Shown: positions 1-7,902, counted from the stretch's first letter. The stretch: DNA of 39,777 bases from DASPLX01 sp035627375 (GCA_035627375.1 DASPLX010000009.1:1-39777), one strand, 5' to 3'. Program-made: numbers and translations. Notes: a model not told the origin generated them from the sequence alone.

Positions 1-12
1 GAACCCTCCGGG

Positions 13-110
13 CAGTCCCGGAAACCGGCCGCCTGCCGTGTTGCGGCTCCTTGCCGTAGCACCGCTACGACGCGTCGCCGCGCCTTGCATTCGGCCGGTT
101 TCCGGGACTG
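13..110. repeat. Long inverted repeat / large hairpin
   Basis: An 18-bp perfect inverted repeat has arms at 13-30 and 93-110. Nested inside are a 5-bp pair (GCGGC 43-47 with GCCGC 77-81) and a 6-bp hairpin (CGTAGC 55-60, loop ACC, GCTACG 64-69). The structure lies just downstream of the minus-strand thioesterase stop at 141. It could end transcription or be a copy of a REP-like repeat. There is no T-run, so a classic intrinsic terminator is unlikely. Confidence 0.7.
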
Positions 111-140
111 CGTGCCCCCTGTTTGAGTTCATAACAGCCT

Positions 141-584
141 CTAGGCCGGAACGGATGCCGTCATGCGAATGCCGAACAGCGCCGCGCCGGCGTCGAACAC
201 CGATTGCGGCAATTCGACCGTCTTGCGGATATCGGTGTCGAGGAAGGCGCCGACCAGTTCCGTGGTCGCCACCAGTTCGTCGGTCTCGCTGTCGTACATG
301 TGATGCATGAAGCGGATCGTCTTGCGCTTGATCTCGATCAGCTCGGTCTTCACGTGCAGCAGCGAGCCGGCCAGCACTTCGCGCTTGTACTGGGTGCGCT
401 GGTCGAGCGCGACCAAGCCGCGCCTGTTCGCCTTCAGGTAGCCGGGCGTCAAGCCGAGCCGCGCGAAGAAATGCCAGGTCGCCTCGTCGAAGCGCGCCGT
501 ATACGACTGCACGTTCATGTGACCGATGTGGTCGATGGCCCACGGGTAGACGAACCCGCGATACGACTCGATCATTGTAGCCAT
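141..584 (-). CDS. Acyl-CoA thioesterase, 4HBT/YbgC type
   Basis: A 147-residue single hot-dog domain protein. The N-terminal motif with D18, GHMN at 21-24 and Y28 fits the 4-hydroxybenzoyl-CoA thioesterase family, in which the early Asp is catalytic. It should hydrolyse a cytoplasmic acyl-CoA to free acid and CoA; the substrate cannot be read from sequence. I place the start at the ATG at 584, because AGGAAGG lies 5-6 nt upstream; the frame stays open to 641 but has no better site. It follows the isovaleryl-CoA dehydrogenase gene by 61 bp on the same strand and is probably co-transcribed, suggesting a role in relieving acyl-CoA build-up during branched-chain catabolism. Confidence 0.8.
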   Translation of the reverse strand: MATMIESYRGFVYPWAIDHIGHMNVQSYTARFDEATWHFFARLGLTPGYLKANRRGLVALDQRTQYKREVLAGSLLHVKTELIEIKRKTIRFMHHMYDSETDELVATTELVGAFLDTDIRKTVELPQSVFDAGAALFGIRMTASVPA

Positions 585-645
585 GTTGCCTTCCTCGCGC
601 AGCGCGGCGGCCGTCTCGCGGCCGCCGCTCGATGGTGACAAGAGC

Positions 646-1830
646 TTACTTGGTTTCCGCGAACAGTTCGCGGCCGATCAGCATGCGGCGGATTTCGCTG
701 GTGCCGGCGCCGATTTCGTACAGCTTGGCGTCGCGCCACAGGCGGCCGACCGGGTATTCATTGATGTAGCCGTTGCCGCCGAGCGTCTGGATCGCCTCGC
801 CCGCCATCCAGGTCGCCTTCTCGGCCGAATACAGGATCGCCCCGGCGGCGTCCTTGCGCAGGGCGCGCACCGCTTCCGGCGTCTTGGCGCGGTCGCATGC
901 CTGGCCGACGGCGTAGACATAGGCCTTGCAAGCCATCATGGTCGAATACATGTCGGCGAGCTTGCCTTGCATCAGCTGGAATTCGCCGATCGGCTGGCCG
1001 AATTGCTTGCGGTCATGGACATAGGGAACGACGACGTCCATGCAAGCCTGCATGATGCCGAGCGGGCCGCCCGACAACACGGTGCGCTCGAAGTCGAGGC
1101 CGGACATCAGGACGTTCACGCCCTTGCCGAGGCCGCCGAGCACGTTTTCGGCCGGCACTTCGCAATCCTCGAACACCAGTTCGCCGGTGTGCGAGCCGCG
1201 CATGCCGAGCTTGTCGAGCTTCTGCGCGATCGAGAATCCCTTGAAGCCTTTTTCGATCAGGAACGCCGTGATGCCGCGCGGGCCGGCCTCGAGATCGTTC
1301 TTCGCATAGACCACCAGCGTGTCGGCATCCGGGCCGTTGGTGATCCACATCTTGCTGCCGTTCAAGACCCAGCGGTCGCCCTTGAAATCGGCGCGCAGCT
1401 TCATGCTGACGACGTCGGAACCGGCGTTCGGCTCGGACATCGCGAGCGCGCCGACGTGCTCGCCGGAGATCAGCTTCGGCAAATACTTGGCCTTCTGCTC
1501 CGGCGTGCCGTTGCGCTTAATCTGGTTGACGCACAGGTTCGAATGCGCGCCGTAGGACAGGCCGACCGAGGCCGAGGCACGCGAGATTTCTTCCATCGCG
1601 ACGATGTGGGCAAGGTAGCCCATGTTGGCGCCGCCGTATTCTTCGTCGACGGTGATGCCGAGAATGCCGAGTTCGCCCATCTTGCGCCACAGGTCCATCG
1701 GGAACTGATCGCTGCGGTCGATTTCGGCGGCGCGCGGGGCGATTTCGGCGGCGGCGAATTGCTGCACGGCCTCGCGCAGGGCGGCGATGTCCTCGCCATG
1801 ATCGAAGGTCAAGCCCGGTAGATGAATCAT
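646..1830 (-). CDS. ivd: Isovaleryl-CoA dehydrogenase
   Basis: A 394-residue flavin-dependent acyl-CoA dehydrogenase, full length for the family. It oxidises isovaleryl-CoA to 3-methylcrotonyl-CoA in leucine breakdown and passes electrons to ETF. The isovaleryl subtype is supported by the catalytic base: the usual C-terminal Glu is replaced by Ala375 in YEIGAGT, while Glu248 in the FERTVLSGGPLG segment is in the position used by isovaleryl-CoA dehydrogenases. The SEPNAGSD motif (132-139) and the GGNGY motif (351-355) are typical. The ATG at 1830 is preceded by GAGGA at good spacing. Both neighbours on the strand are thioesterases. The symbol liuA is also used for this gene. No LiuR-like palindrome lies directly in front of it, so it may depend on readthrough or on its own promoter. 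Confidence 0.95.
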   Translation of the reverse strand: MIHLPGLTFDHGEDIAALREAVQQFAAAEIAPRAAEIDRSDQFPMDLWRKMGELGILGITVDEEYGGANMGYLAHIVAMEEISRASASVGLSYGAHSNLCVNQIKRNGTPEQKAKYLPKLISGEHVGALAMSEPNAGSDVVSMKLRADFKGDRWVLNGSKMWITNGPDADTLVVYAKNDLEAGPRGITAFLIEKGFKGFSIAQKLDKLGMRGSHTGELVFEDCEVPAENVLGGLGKGVNVLMSGLDFERTVLSGGPLGIMQACMDVVVPYVHDRKQFGQPIGEFQLMQGKLADMYSTMMACKAYVYAVGQACDRAKTPEAVRALRKDAAGAILYSAEKATWMAGEAIQTLGGNGYINEYPVGRLWRDAKLYEIGAGTSEIRRMLIGRELFAETK

Positions 1831-1906
1831 GTCGTCCTCAATTCTTATTGGAGCTTGCCGGACTCGAAGGAGTCGATTGCAAATTCGGCTGGCCGGATCC
1901 TATCTC

Positions 1907-1953
1907 CCCGATTTTTTGATCGATAGATCCCGCTATCGATACAAGAAATCGGG
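1907..1953. promoter_or_regulatory. Nested inverted repeat upstream of ivd
   Basis: CCCGATTT (1907-1914) pairs with AAATCGGG (1946-1953). Inside it, ATCGATAG (1919-1926) pairs with CTATCGAT (1933-1940) around a 6-bp spacer. The element lies in the 195-bp gap between the PaaI-type thioesterase and ivd. It could be an operator for ivd, or an intercistronic stem-loop. A second small hairpin, GACTC-GAAG-GAGTC, is at 1861-1874, inside the ivd leader. Confidence 0.5.
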
Positions 1954-2025
1954 AAAATCTGCTCTCGCCCAGCCAAATTTTCGTTTCGACTCTTCAAGGC
2001 CAACAGGTTCCTGGGTTGATGCGAA

Positions 2026-2487
2026 TTAACGCGGTGAAATGACAAACAATGTCTGTTGCATGATCGCGCACAGCTTTTCGGAGCCGTCCTTGATCGCGAA
2101 TACTTCGGCGCTCGATACGACCAGCGACTTGCCGGCCTTGAGCACCTTGCCGCGCGCCACCAGCGTGTCGCCGATGGCGGGCGCGACGATGTTGATCTTG
2201 TACTCGGCCGTCAGGCATTCGCGCTCGGGCATCAGCAGCGTGTTGGCCGCGTAACCGCCGGCCGTATCCGCCAGCGTGCCGATCACGCCGCCGTGGAAAT
2301 AGCCGTGCTGCTGCGTGACGGCCGGCCCCATCGGCACGGCGATCTCGCATTCGCCTTCGGCCAGCCGCACCACGCGGGCATTCCAGGAGGTCAGCGCACC
2401 CTGTTGCGCGAAGCTTGCCGCGACGCTCTCGGCGACTTGCCGGTCGATCGCTCCGGACGCGCCGGAATGCTGCTCGTTTGTCAACAT
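2026..2487 (-). CDS. PaaI-type hot-dog thioesterase
   Basis: A 153-residue PaaI-family thioesterase. The HGYFHGG motif (61-67) and D74 on the following helix (TLADTAGG) form the usual active-site region. It should hydrolyse acyl- or aryl-CoA esters in the cytoplasm; the substrate is not predictable. The ATG at 2487 has a strong GGAGGG ribosome-binding site. A perfect 16-bp palindrome at 2549-2564 lies about 60 bp upstream and is of the type bound by LiuR. The gene is therefore probably part of the branched-chain amino acid regulon and may be the first gene of a thioesterase-ivd-thioesterase unit. Confidence 0.85.
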   Translation of the reverse strand: MLTNEQHSGASGAIDRQVAESVAASFAQQGALTSWNARVVRLAEGECEIAVPMGPAVTQQHGYFHGGVIGTLADTAGGYAANTLLMPERECLTAEYKINIVAPAIGDTLVARGKVLKAGKSLVVSSAEVFAIKDGSEKLCAIMQQTLFVISPR

Positions 2488-2548
2488 GAACCCTCCCTCC
2501 CAGTGTCCGCTGCGGCCGCCAAAGGAGCCAAAATCATACCGTCAATTG

Positions 2549-2564
2549 ACGTTTACGTAAACGT
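2549..2564. promoter_or_regulatory. Probable LiuR operator 1
   Basis: A perfect palindrome, ACGTTTACGTAAACGT, lies between the PaaI-type thioesterase and the MerR-family regulator. It has the CGT/ACG-rich symmetry that comparative studies report for LiuR sites in proteobacteria (recalled, not searched). It lies 62 bp upstream of the thioesterase start, where a MerR-type regulator would act on that promoter. Confidence 0.7.
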
Positions 2565-2598
2565 AACTCGACAGCCCCTTTTCACCGCCGCAAATGCG

Positions 2599-3069
2599 TC
2601 AGACCTCCTGCTTGGCGCGCACGCCGGCCGGCTTCGCGGCAGGCTTCGCCGTCGCCTTGCGCGCGGGCTTGGGTGCGGCGGCGGAGCCCGCTCCGCCCTC
2701 TAGCAAGCGCTTGCATTCGGCTTCGTGGGCGGCGATCTCGGCCAATGTCACCTCGATGTCTTCGCGCTGCTGCTCGAGCGTTTCGCGGTGCCGCGCCAGC
2801 ACGGTCAGGAAGCGCCTCATCTGCGCTGCCGAGTCCTTCGGCGATTCGTACATGTCGACCAGGCTCTTGATTTCCGATAACGTGAGACCAAGGCGCTTGC
2901 CGCGCAGCGTCAGTTTCAGGCGCGTGCGCTCGCGCGCCGTATAGACCCGGGTGCGGCCGCCCGCGCCTTCGCGCTTCGGGCTGATCAGCCCCTGGTCTTC
3001 GTAGAAGCGGATCGCACGCGGCGTGATATCGAATTCGCGCGCCAGTTCGGTGATGGTGTAGGTCGGCAT
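2599..3069 (-). CDS. liuR: MerR-family regulator, LiuR-like
   Basis: A 156-residue MerR-family DNA-binding protein. The N-terminal winged helix (YTITELAREFDITPRAIRFYEDQG, residues 4-27) is followed by the RGKRLGLTLSEIKSL helix and a long dimerisation coiled coil at about 80-120. The Ala/Lys-rich tail (130-156) is low complexity. There is no metal-binding Cys pair, as expected for LiuR, the regulator of leucine/isovalerate catabolism. I use the ATG at 3069; the frame is open to a TTG at 3096. Neighbouring ivd and two matching palindromes (2549-2564 and 3145-3160) support the LiuR assignment, and the second site suggests autoregulation. Function is inferred from family resemblance and context. 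Confidence 0.8.
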   Translation of the reverse strand: MPTYTITELAREFDITPRAIRFYEDQGLISPKREGAGGRTRVYTARERTRLKLTLRGKRLGLTLSEIKSLVDMYESPKDSAAQMRRFLTVLARHRETLEQQREDIEVTLAEIAAHEAECKRLLEGGAGSAAAPKPARKATAKPAAKPAGVRAKQEV

Positions 3070-3144
3070 GGGAGACTGTCTGAGTGGGCCTTCCAACGGA
3101 TGCGATGTCGATGCAGATGCACGCGATCGCGCATAGAATGGCAG

Positions 3145-3160
3145 TTTACGTTAACGTAAA
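3145..3160. promoter_or_regulatory. Probable LiuR operator 2
   Basis: A perfect 16-bp palindrome, TTTACGTTAACGTAAA, sits between the divergent regulator gene (start 3069) and the MBL-fold hydrolase gene. It shares the ACGT-rich core of the site at 2549-2564. It is placed to control both divergent genes. Confidence 0.75.
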
Positions 3161-3253
3161 GCCTATTGTAGCGCGGCGGGACGAAATGTGAACCCACGCG
3201 GAACACGGCATGGCGCCCCGGCCGCCGGCGCTTCACCCGATTGGAACCTGCAG

Positions 3254-4318
3254 ATGAATCCGCTCGAATCCCAGCTTGCCTATCCTTTCGGCGACGACAT
3301 CCCGGCGCCCGGCGAGGTACACGAGGTCGCTCCCGGCGTGCTATGGCTGCGCATGGGTCTGCCGTTCGCGCTCGATCACATCAATCTGTGGCTGCTGGAA
3401 GACGAAACGGACGCGCCCGAAGGCAAGGTGCGGGGCTGGACAGTCGTCGATTGCGGCATCGCCACCGCGCCCACGCGCGCCGCCTGGGAAGATATTTTCG
3501 CGCGCCGATTGCGCGACCTCCCGATCCTGCGGGTCATCGTCACGCATTGCCATCCCGACCACGTCGGGCTCGCGGACTGGCTGTGCTCGCGCTGGCAGGC
3601 GCCGCTCTGGATGAGCGCCGGCGAATACGCTTTCGCGCGCATGATGTCCGCCGCCCTGCCCGGCGTGGACGGCACGTCGGCCTTGCCGCACTTCCAGCGC
3701 CATGGACTGGCCGATGCCGCCATGCTGGAGAAGCTGCAGGCGCGCAAGAGCTATTATCCGACCCTGGTGCCGTCCGTGCCGCACGAATATACGCGGATCC
3801 AAGACGGCCAAGCCCTGAAAATCGGCGGCCGCGAATGGCGCATGATCGCAGGCCATGGACATTCGCCCGAACATGCGGCGCTGTATTGCGATGCGCTGCG
3901 GCTTCTGATCTCGGGCGACATGGTTCTGCCGCGCATTTCGACCAATGTTTCCGTGTTTGCCGTCGAACCGGAAGCCAATCCGGTGCATCTTTATCTTGAA
4001 TCCCTCGCGCGCTTCGAGGGTCTGCCGGCCGACACTCTCGTGCTGCCATCGCACGGCAAGCCTTTCGTGGGCCTGCGCACGCGCATCCGACAGTTATGCG
4101 ATCATCATGCCGACCGGCTTGCCGAGGTGGCGCGCGCCTGCGCGACACCGATGTCGGCGGCCGATATCGTGCCGATCATGTTCAAGCGCGAACTCGACGC
4201 GCATCAATTGACGTTCGCGCTCGGCGAAGCGCTCGCACACTTGCATAAATTGTGGTTCGACGGCGTGCTAAGACGGCACAGAGACACCGACGGGGTCTTC
4301 CGTTTCGTGCTGGCATAG
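3254..4318 (+). CDS. Metallo-beta-lactamase-fold hydrolase
   Basis: A 354-residue MBL-fold protein. Metal-binding motifs are clear: THCHPDH at 97-103, GHSPEH at 202-207 and the bridging Asp222 in SGDMVLP. A SHGKPF motif follows in the C-terminal half. About 90 residues follow the core and may form a winged-helix-like domain, as in the LACTB2/RNase-Z-like hydrolases. It probably hydrolyses a thioester or ester. The frame is open upstream to a GTG at 3188; neither start has a strong ribosome site, and I prefer the ATG at 3254. It is divergent from the LiuR-like gene across a shared operator, so a role in branched-chain acyl-CoA metabolism is likely. Confidence 0.8.
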   Translation: MNPLESQLAYPFGDDIPAPGEVHEVAPGVLWLRMGLPFALDHINLWLLEDETDAPEGKVRGWTVVDCGIATAPTRAAWEDIFARRLRDLPILRVIVTHCHPDHVGLADWLCSRWQAPLWMSAGEYAFARMMSAALPGVDGTSALPHFQRHGLADAAMLEKLQARKSYYPTLVPSVPHEYTRIQDGQALKIGGREWRMIAGHGHSPEHAALYCDALRLLISGDMVLPRISTNVSVFAVEPEANPVHLYLESLARFEGLPADTLVLPSHGKPFVGLRTRIRQLCDHHADRLAEVARACATPMSAADIVPIMFKRELDAHQLTFALGEALAHLHKLWFDGVLRRHRDTDGVFRFVLA

Positions 4319-4505
4319 CGTCATCGGCGGGATCGCAACCACGGAACGATCCTTGCTTTCGGCGATCCAATTGCTCTTTCGTCCATTGGATCTTCGGGTC
4401 GCTCGCGAGGCGAACTTGATTTTGCGCAATGTTGCTTGCAGTCACAAAAAGTTCACCCGGTCAAGAGACTGACTCTTACTTGCCGGCATGGAATAGTTCG
4501 TGGTG

Positions 4506-4928
4506 ATGAAAACATCCACAGAACGCGAGGATTTCAGCGAACGTCTGCAACAAGCATTACGCGACGCTGATTATTCCTCAGACAGCCCGACGCAGCTGGC
4601 GCGCGAATTCAATATCCGCTTCCCCGGACGGCCGATTACAGTGCACGCCGCCCGCAAGTGGCTGATGGGCGAAGCCATACCGACCCAGGAGAAATTGCGC
4701 ACGCTCGCGCAATGGCTCGGTGTGCCCGCCGAATGGCTGCGCTTCGGCGGCGCCCGGCAGGAATCTCCTCCCTACCTTCGCAACAGCGAAGAAGGCATTA
4801 CCCTGCATTCGCGTTTCGAATCCGACGATGTGAAGCTGATAGCGGATTTGCAACGTCTCGACGAGCACGATCGCCAGATCGCGCGCGAAGTCATCCGCAT
4901 GCTGGTGCGGCTCAGCCGCGAGAAATAA
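4506..4928 (+). CDS. Small HTH regulator, Cro/CI-like
   Basis: About 140 residues. An N-terminal helix-turn-helix is visible around TQLAREFNIRFPGRPITVHAARKWL, followed by the EKLRTLAQWLGVPAEWLRFG segment typical of CI-like repressors. The C-terminal part (LIADLQRLDEHDRQIAREVIRMLVRL) is a predicted helix pair, probably for dimerisation. There is no peptidase domain, so it is not a LexA-type cleavable repressor. The start is uncertain: GTG at 4500 and ATG at 4506 are in frame. An imperfectly placed repeat AAGAG-ACTGA-CTCTT (4463-4477) just upstream could be its own operator. The gene converges with the minus-strand B12-binding-type gene and overlaps its 3' end by about 17 bp. Confidence 0.7.
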   Translation: MKTSTEREDFSERLQQALRDADYSSDSPTQLAREFNIRFPGRPITVHAARKWLMGEAIPTQEKLRTLAQWLGVPAEWLRFGGARQESPPYLRNSEEGITLHSRFESDDVKLIADLQRLDEHDRQIAREVIRMLVRLSREK

Positions 4929-5712
4929 GCTCCCGCATATAGCGCAGCCCCAGGATCGCGCGGCTGCCGTACCACGACACCATTTCCCCATCGAGCAATT
5001 GAACCGGCTTGCCGATCTGCCGCTCGAGCGCGTCCGCATGCGCTTCGGTAAAGCGGTAGGGTTCGGAAGACAACAGCACCTCGTCCACATCGGCCAGCAG
5101 CCGCTCCGACCAGGCGAAGGATGGATAGCGCCGGGGATCGGCCACCACGGCTTGCTCCCAGCGCACTTCCGCCAGCATGCGTGCGATATAGGTGTCGCGC
5201 GAGACGGTCATCCACGGATCCTGCCAGATGCAATAGAGGACCCGCCGCGCCCTGCCATTCCGCGCGGCGGCACGCAACGCCGCGTATTCTTCCTCGAAGC
5301 GCGCGCACAATGCCTCGGCCCGCTCCTCGGCGCCGAAGACGGCGCCCAGCAGGCGGTACAGCGGCAGGTTGTCGCGCGGCGCCAGCGGATGGGTGACGAT
5401 CACATGCGGCACGAACTCGGCCAGGGCCTCGACGGTCGGCTTTTCGTTTTCATCGATATTGACGACCAGATGCGTCGGCGCAAGTTTGCGGATCTTGCCG
5501 ATGTTCACATCCTTGGTGCCGCCGACCTTCGGCACGGCGGACACGGCATCCTTCGGATGCACGCAAAAGCCGGTGCGGCCGACGATCCACGGCGCCAGGC
5601 CGAGATCGAACAACAGCTCCGTGATCGACGGCACCAGCGACACGATCCGTACGCCGTCGCGCGCCGGCGCCACGCGCGTATGCTCGCGCCCGACGGCATC
5701 GACCAAGGTCAT
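4912..5712 (-). CDS. Helical-backbone metal-receptor (BtuF-like) protein
   Basis: A 266-residue protein of the periplasmic-binding-protein-2 fold that binds B12 or iron chelates. The opening RIVSLVPSITELLFDLGLAPWIVGRTGFC (22-50) is the standard BtuF-type start of lobe 1, and KVGGTKDVNIGKIRKLAPTHLVV follows. I see no signal peptide or lipobox before it, which is odd for a transporter component and suggests a cytoplasmic protein. No BtuC/D-type permease or ATPase is nearby. Its ATG overlaps the stop of the SDR gene by 4 nt (ATGA), so the two are translationally coupled. Related proteins are usually named cobalamin-binding protein; the ligand is unproven. Confidence 0.75.
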   Translation of the reverse strand: MTLVDAVGREHTRVAPARDGVRIVSLVPSITELLFDLGLAPWIVGRTGFCVHPKDAVSAVPKVGGTKDVNIGKIRKLAPTHLVVNIDENEKPTVEALAEFVPHVIVTHPLAPRDNLPLYRLLGAVFGAEERAEALCARFEEEYAALRAAARNGRARRVLYCIWQDPWMTVSRDTYIARMLAEVRWEQAVVADPRRYPSFAWSERLLADVDEVLLSSEPYRFTEAHADALERQIGKPVQLLDGEMVSWYGSRAILGLRYMRELISRG

Positions 5713-6506
5713 GGCCGCCCCTCCGCGTCCGTCTCGCGCGCCTTGCGCGGCGCGTTCGAGAATGCCAGGTCGTAGACGGCGTTCGGCAGCAACCGCAGCA
5801 GCTTGGCGACGATTCCCATCTGCCACGGGATGACGCGGTAACTCGTGCCTGCCTCGATCGCGGCGACGGCCCGCTCGGCGAATTCCTCCGCCGGCATCAG
5901 GAACGGCATCCGGTAGGTATTCACCCGCGTCATCGGCGTATCGATATAGCCGGGCGCGATCGTCACGACCTTGATGCCGCTTTTCTTCAATTCGACCCGC
6001 AGCGATTCGCAGTAACTGATGACGGCCGCCTTCGATGCGCTGTAAGCCTCGGCGCCCGGCAAGCCGCGTATGCCCGCCACGCTGGCGATGCCGACCAGGC
6101 GGCAAGCGGCGCCGCCGGCTTCGGACTGCGCGCGCATGGCGGCGATGAACGGAGCAAACGTGGCCGCCGTCGCCGTGACATTGGTGGCGAGGATGCGCTC
6201 GAACACGGCGAGATCCTCGGCATATTCGGTCAGCGTGCCGCGCGAAATGCCGACATTGGCGATCACCACGTCGGCGCCGCCGGCATGCGCCAGGAAATCC
6301 TGCGCCGCGGCGGCCAGCGCGGCATGATCGGTCACGTCGACGGCGTAGACGCGATGGCGCTCCGCCTGCGGCAGGCCGTCCGCGAGCGCGCGCAATTGCG
6401 TCTCGCGCCGCGCGACGAGACCGAGCACGGCGCCCTGTTCGGCATAACGCTTCGCAAGCGCGGCGCCGATGCCGCTCGATGCGCCGGTGATGAATACGCG
6501 TTTCAT
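5709..6506 (-). CDS. SDR-family NAD(P)-dependent oxidoreductase
   Basis: A 265-residue classical short-chain dehydrogenase. It has the nucleotide-binding TGASSGIG motif (7-14), Asn109, Ser142 and the YSASK catalytic pair Tyr155/Lys159. The usual NNAG-type motif is NVG at 84-86. The C-terminal extension after 230 is hydrophobic (MGIVAKLLRLLPNAVYDLAF) and could touch the membrane or a lipid substrate. Substrate is unknown. It lies downstream of dsbA past a terminator and its stop overlaps the start of the BtuF-like gene. I see no clear ribosome site before the ATG at 6506. Confidence 0.85.
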   Translation of the reverse strand: MKRVFITGASSGIGAALAKRYAEQGAVLGLVARRETQLRALADGLPQAERHRVYAVDVTDHAALAAAAQDFLAHAGGADVVIANVGISRGTLTEYAEDLAVFERILATNVTATAATFAPFIAAMRAQSEAGGAACRLVGIASVAGIRGLPGAEAYSASKAAVISYCESLRVELKKSGIKVVTIAPGYIDTPMTRVNTYRMPFLMPAEEFAERAVAAIEAGTSYRVIPWQMGIVAKLLRLLPNAVYDLAFSNAPRKARETDAEGRP

Positions 6507-6510
6507 TGTG

Positions 6511-6532
6511 AAAAAGCCCGCCGGAGCGGGCT
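6511..6532 (-). terminator. Intrinsic terminator after dsbA
   Basis: On the minus strand a perfect 7-bp GC-rich stem (AGCCCGC / GCGGGCT, 4-nt loop) is followed by five T. It lies 20 bp after the dsbA stop and directly before the SDR start codon, so it ends the argS-SPOR-dsbA unit, while leaving open how the SDR gene is transcribed. Confidence 0.8.
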
Positions 6533-6551
6533 GGGAAGGATGAACCCGGGC

Positions 6552-7214
6552 TTATCGCTTGCCGGCCTTCGTGACCAGGAAATCGGCCACCTGCAAGGCG
6601 CTCGCGAACAACTGCTCTTCCGGTTGCCGCAAGCCGTTGTCGGCCAGGAAGCCCGGCGAGGTTTCGTAGCGGCCGTCGATGGCGAGCATCGGCACGCCAG
6701 TGACGCGATAGGCTTCCTGCAGTTGGCCGGTCCGCCGCACCTTGCTCTGCACGCCGAACGAGTTATAGGCTTCGGTGAATTGCTTGCGATCGATGCCAAG
6801 CTTGACGGCGAGCTCGATCATCGCGCTGTCGTTATCGTAGGGCGCGCGCTCGCGATGCACGGCGTGGAATATCCTGGCATGCACTTCCTCGGTCTTGCCG
6901 AGCGCTTCCAGCGCGTAATACATCTTCTGCAACGGCACCCATTGGGCGCGATAGGCGAGCGGCACGCGCTTGAACGCGATCCGGCCGCCCTGCTTCTTGA
7001 CCCATTCGGCCAACTGCGGCTCGAACGCCGCGCAGTGCGGACAGGCATAGGAAAAGAATTCGACGACCTCGACCTTGTTGCCGGAATCGGTCTGCTGCGC
7101 TTCCGGCAGGGTCAGGTAGTCGGCGCCGTTTTGCGGATTGGCCGGCGTCGCCGCCGCGGTCAACGCACACAGCGCCATTCCGGCCGCGACGCAAATCCGT
7201 TGAAGAATACGCAT
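6552..7214 (-). CDS. dsbA: Periplasmic thiol:disulfide interchange protein DsbA
   Basis: A 220-residue DsbA-type thioredoxin-fold oxidoreductase. A signal peptide covers about residues 1-22. The active site CPHC is at 58-61, and the cis-proline loop TGVPML lies in the second thioredoxin half, both as in DsbA. It introduces disulfides into exported proteins and would be re-oxidised by DsbB, which is not in the window. The frame is open to an ATG at 7232 that overlaps the SPOR stop; I choose the ATG at 7214 because AGGAG lies 8 nt before it and the signal peptide then has the normal length. It is the last gene of the argS-SPOR-dsbA unit. Confidence 0.93.
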   Translation of the reverse strand: MRILQRICVAAGMALCALTAAATPANPQNGADYLTLPEAQQTDSGNKVEVVEFFSYACPHCAAFEPQLAEWVKKQGGRIAFKRVPLAYRAQWVPLQKMYYALEALGKTEEVHARIFHAVHRERAPYDNDSAMIELAVKLGIDRKQFTEAYNSFGVQSKVRRTGQLQEAYRVTGVPMLAIDGRYETSPGFLADNGLRQPEEQLFASALQVADFLVTKAGKR

Positions 7215-7228
7215 GGGGTAGCTCCTCA

Positions 7229-7870
7229 TCATTTCGATATCCGCACCACGGCCACGTCCAGGCCGCTCTCGGCCAGCTTGCCGCGCACGCGGTTCATGGC
7301 GTCGATCTGGGAATACGGGCCGAGGCGCACACGGTACAGCACGCCGCCCTGGGTGCCGTCATTAGCCGGCTTTTCGGAGATGCTCGCCTCGAACCCCTGC
7401 AGCGCCAGCTTGGCCTTCGCGCCTTCGGCATCGGCCTGTTCGCGGAAAGCGCCGGCCTGCAGATAATAGACATACTTGTCTTCGTCGGACTTGACGGCGA
7501 CGATGTCCTTGGCATCCGCCTTGGCCGGAACGATGGCCGGTCCGGCCTTGTTCGCCTCGCCTTCCGCCGTCTTGACCTCGCCGGCCTTGCCGCCCTGCGC
7601 CGCATCCGCCGGCGCCGCTTCCTTCTCGAACTCCTTGGCCGCCTGGCGCGCCGCCTCCTGCTTGCCGTACAGCGGCCGGTTCGGATCGCTGATCTGGCTG
7701 GCGCTGACCTCGGATGCCTTGAGCTTGTCGCCGTTCTTGTTGGTGAGGAAAGGCATCGGCGTCTTCGTGATCACGATGGCGACGATGACGGCGATGCCGA
7801 GACCGATCACGAGGCCGCTGATGAAACCGATCAGCGTGCTGCCTGCCTGCTGCTTGCTAACGATGGACAT
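7229..7870 (-). CDS. SPOR-domain membrane protein
   Basis: A 213-residue single-pass inner-membrane protein. A short cytoplasmic start is followed by a transmembrane helix at about 12-35, a low-complexity Ala/Lys/Glu linker (about 70-130) and a C-terminal SPOR domain (about 134-211, with YYLQAGAFREQADAEGAKAKL and YRVRLGPY). SPOR domains bind denuded septal peptidoglycan, so the protein probably works at the division site, like FtsN or DedD. The ATG at 7870 gives the usual short N-tail; the frame is open to a GTG at 7891. It lies 32 bp after argS and 14 bp before dsbA. Confidence 0.85.
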   Translation of the reverse strand: MSIVSKQQAGSTLIGFISGLVIGLGIAVIVAIVITKTPMPFLTNKNGDKLKASEVSASQISDPNRPLYGKQEAARQAAKEFEKEAAPADAAQGGKAGEVKTAEGEANKAGPAIVPAKADAKDIVAVKSDEDKYVYYLQAGAFREQADAEGAKAKLALQGFEASISEKPANDGTQGGVLYRVRLGPYSQIDAMNRVRGKLAESGLDVAVVRISK

Positions 7871-7902
7871 AGATTCCCGAAGCGTTGACACTGCGCGCCG
7901 CG

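Noticed and set aside
583..1821. Long open frame opposite ivd
   Set aside because: It mirrors the codons of the clear isovaleryl-CoA dehydrogenase gene, is rich in Arg/Ala/His and has no family pattern; high G+C DNA keeps antisense frames open.
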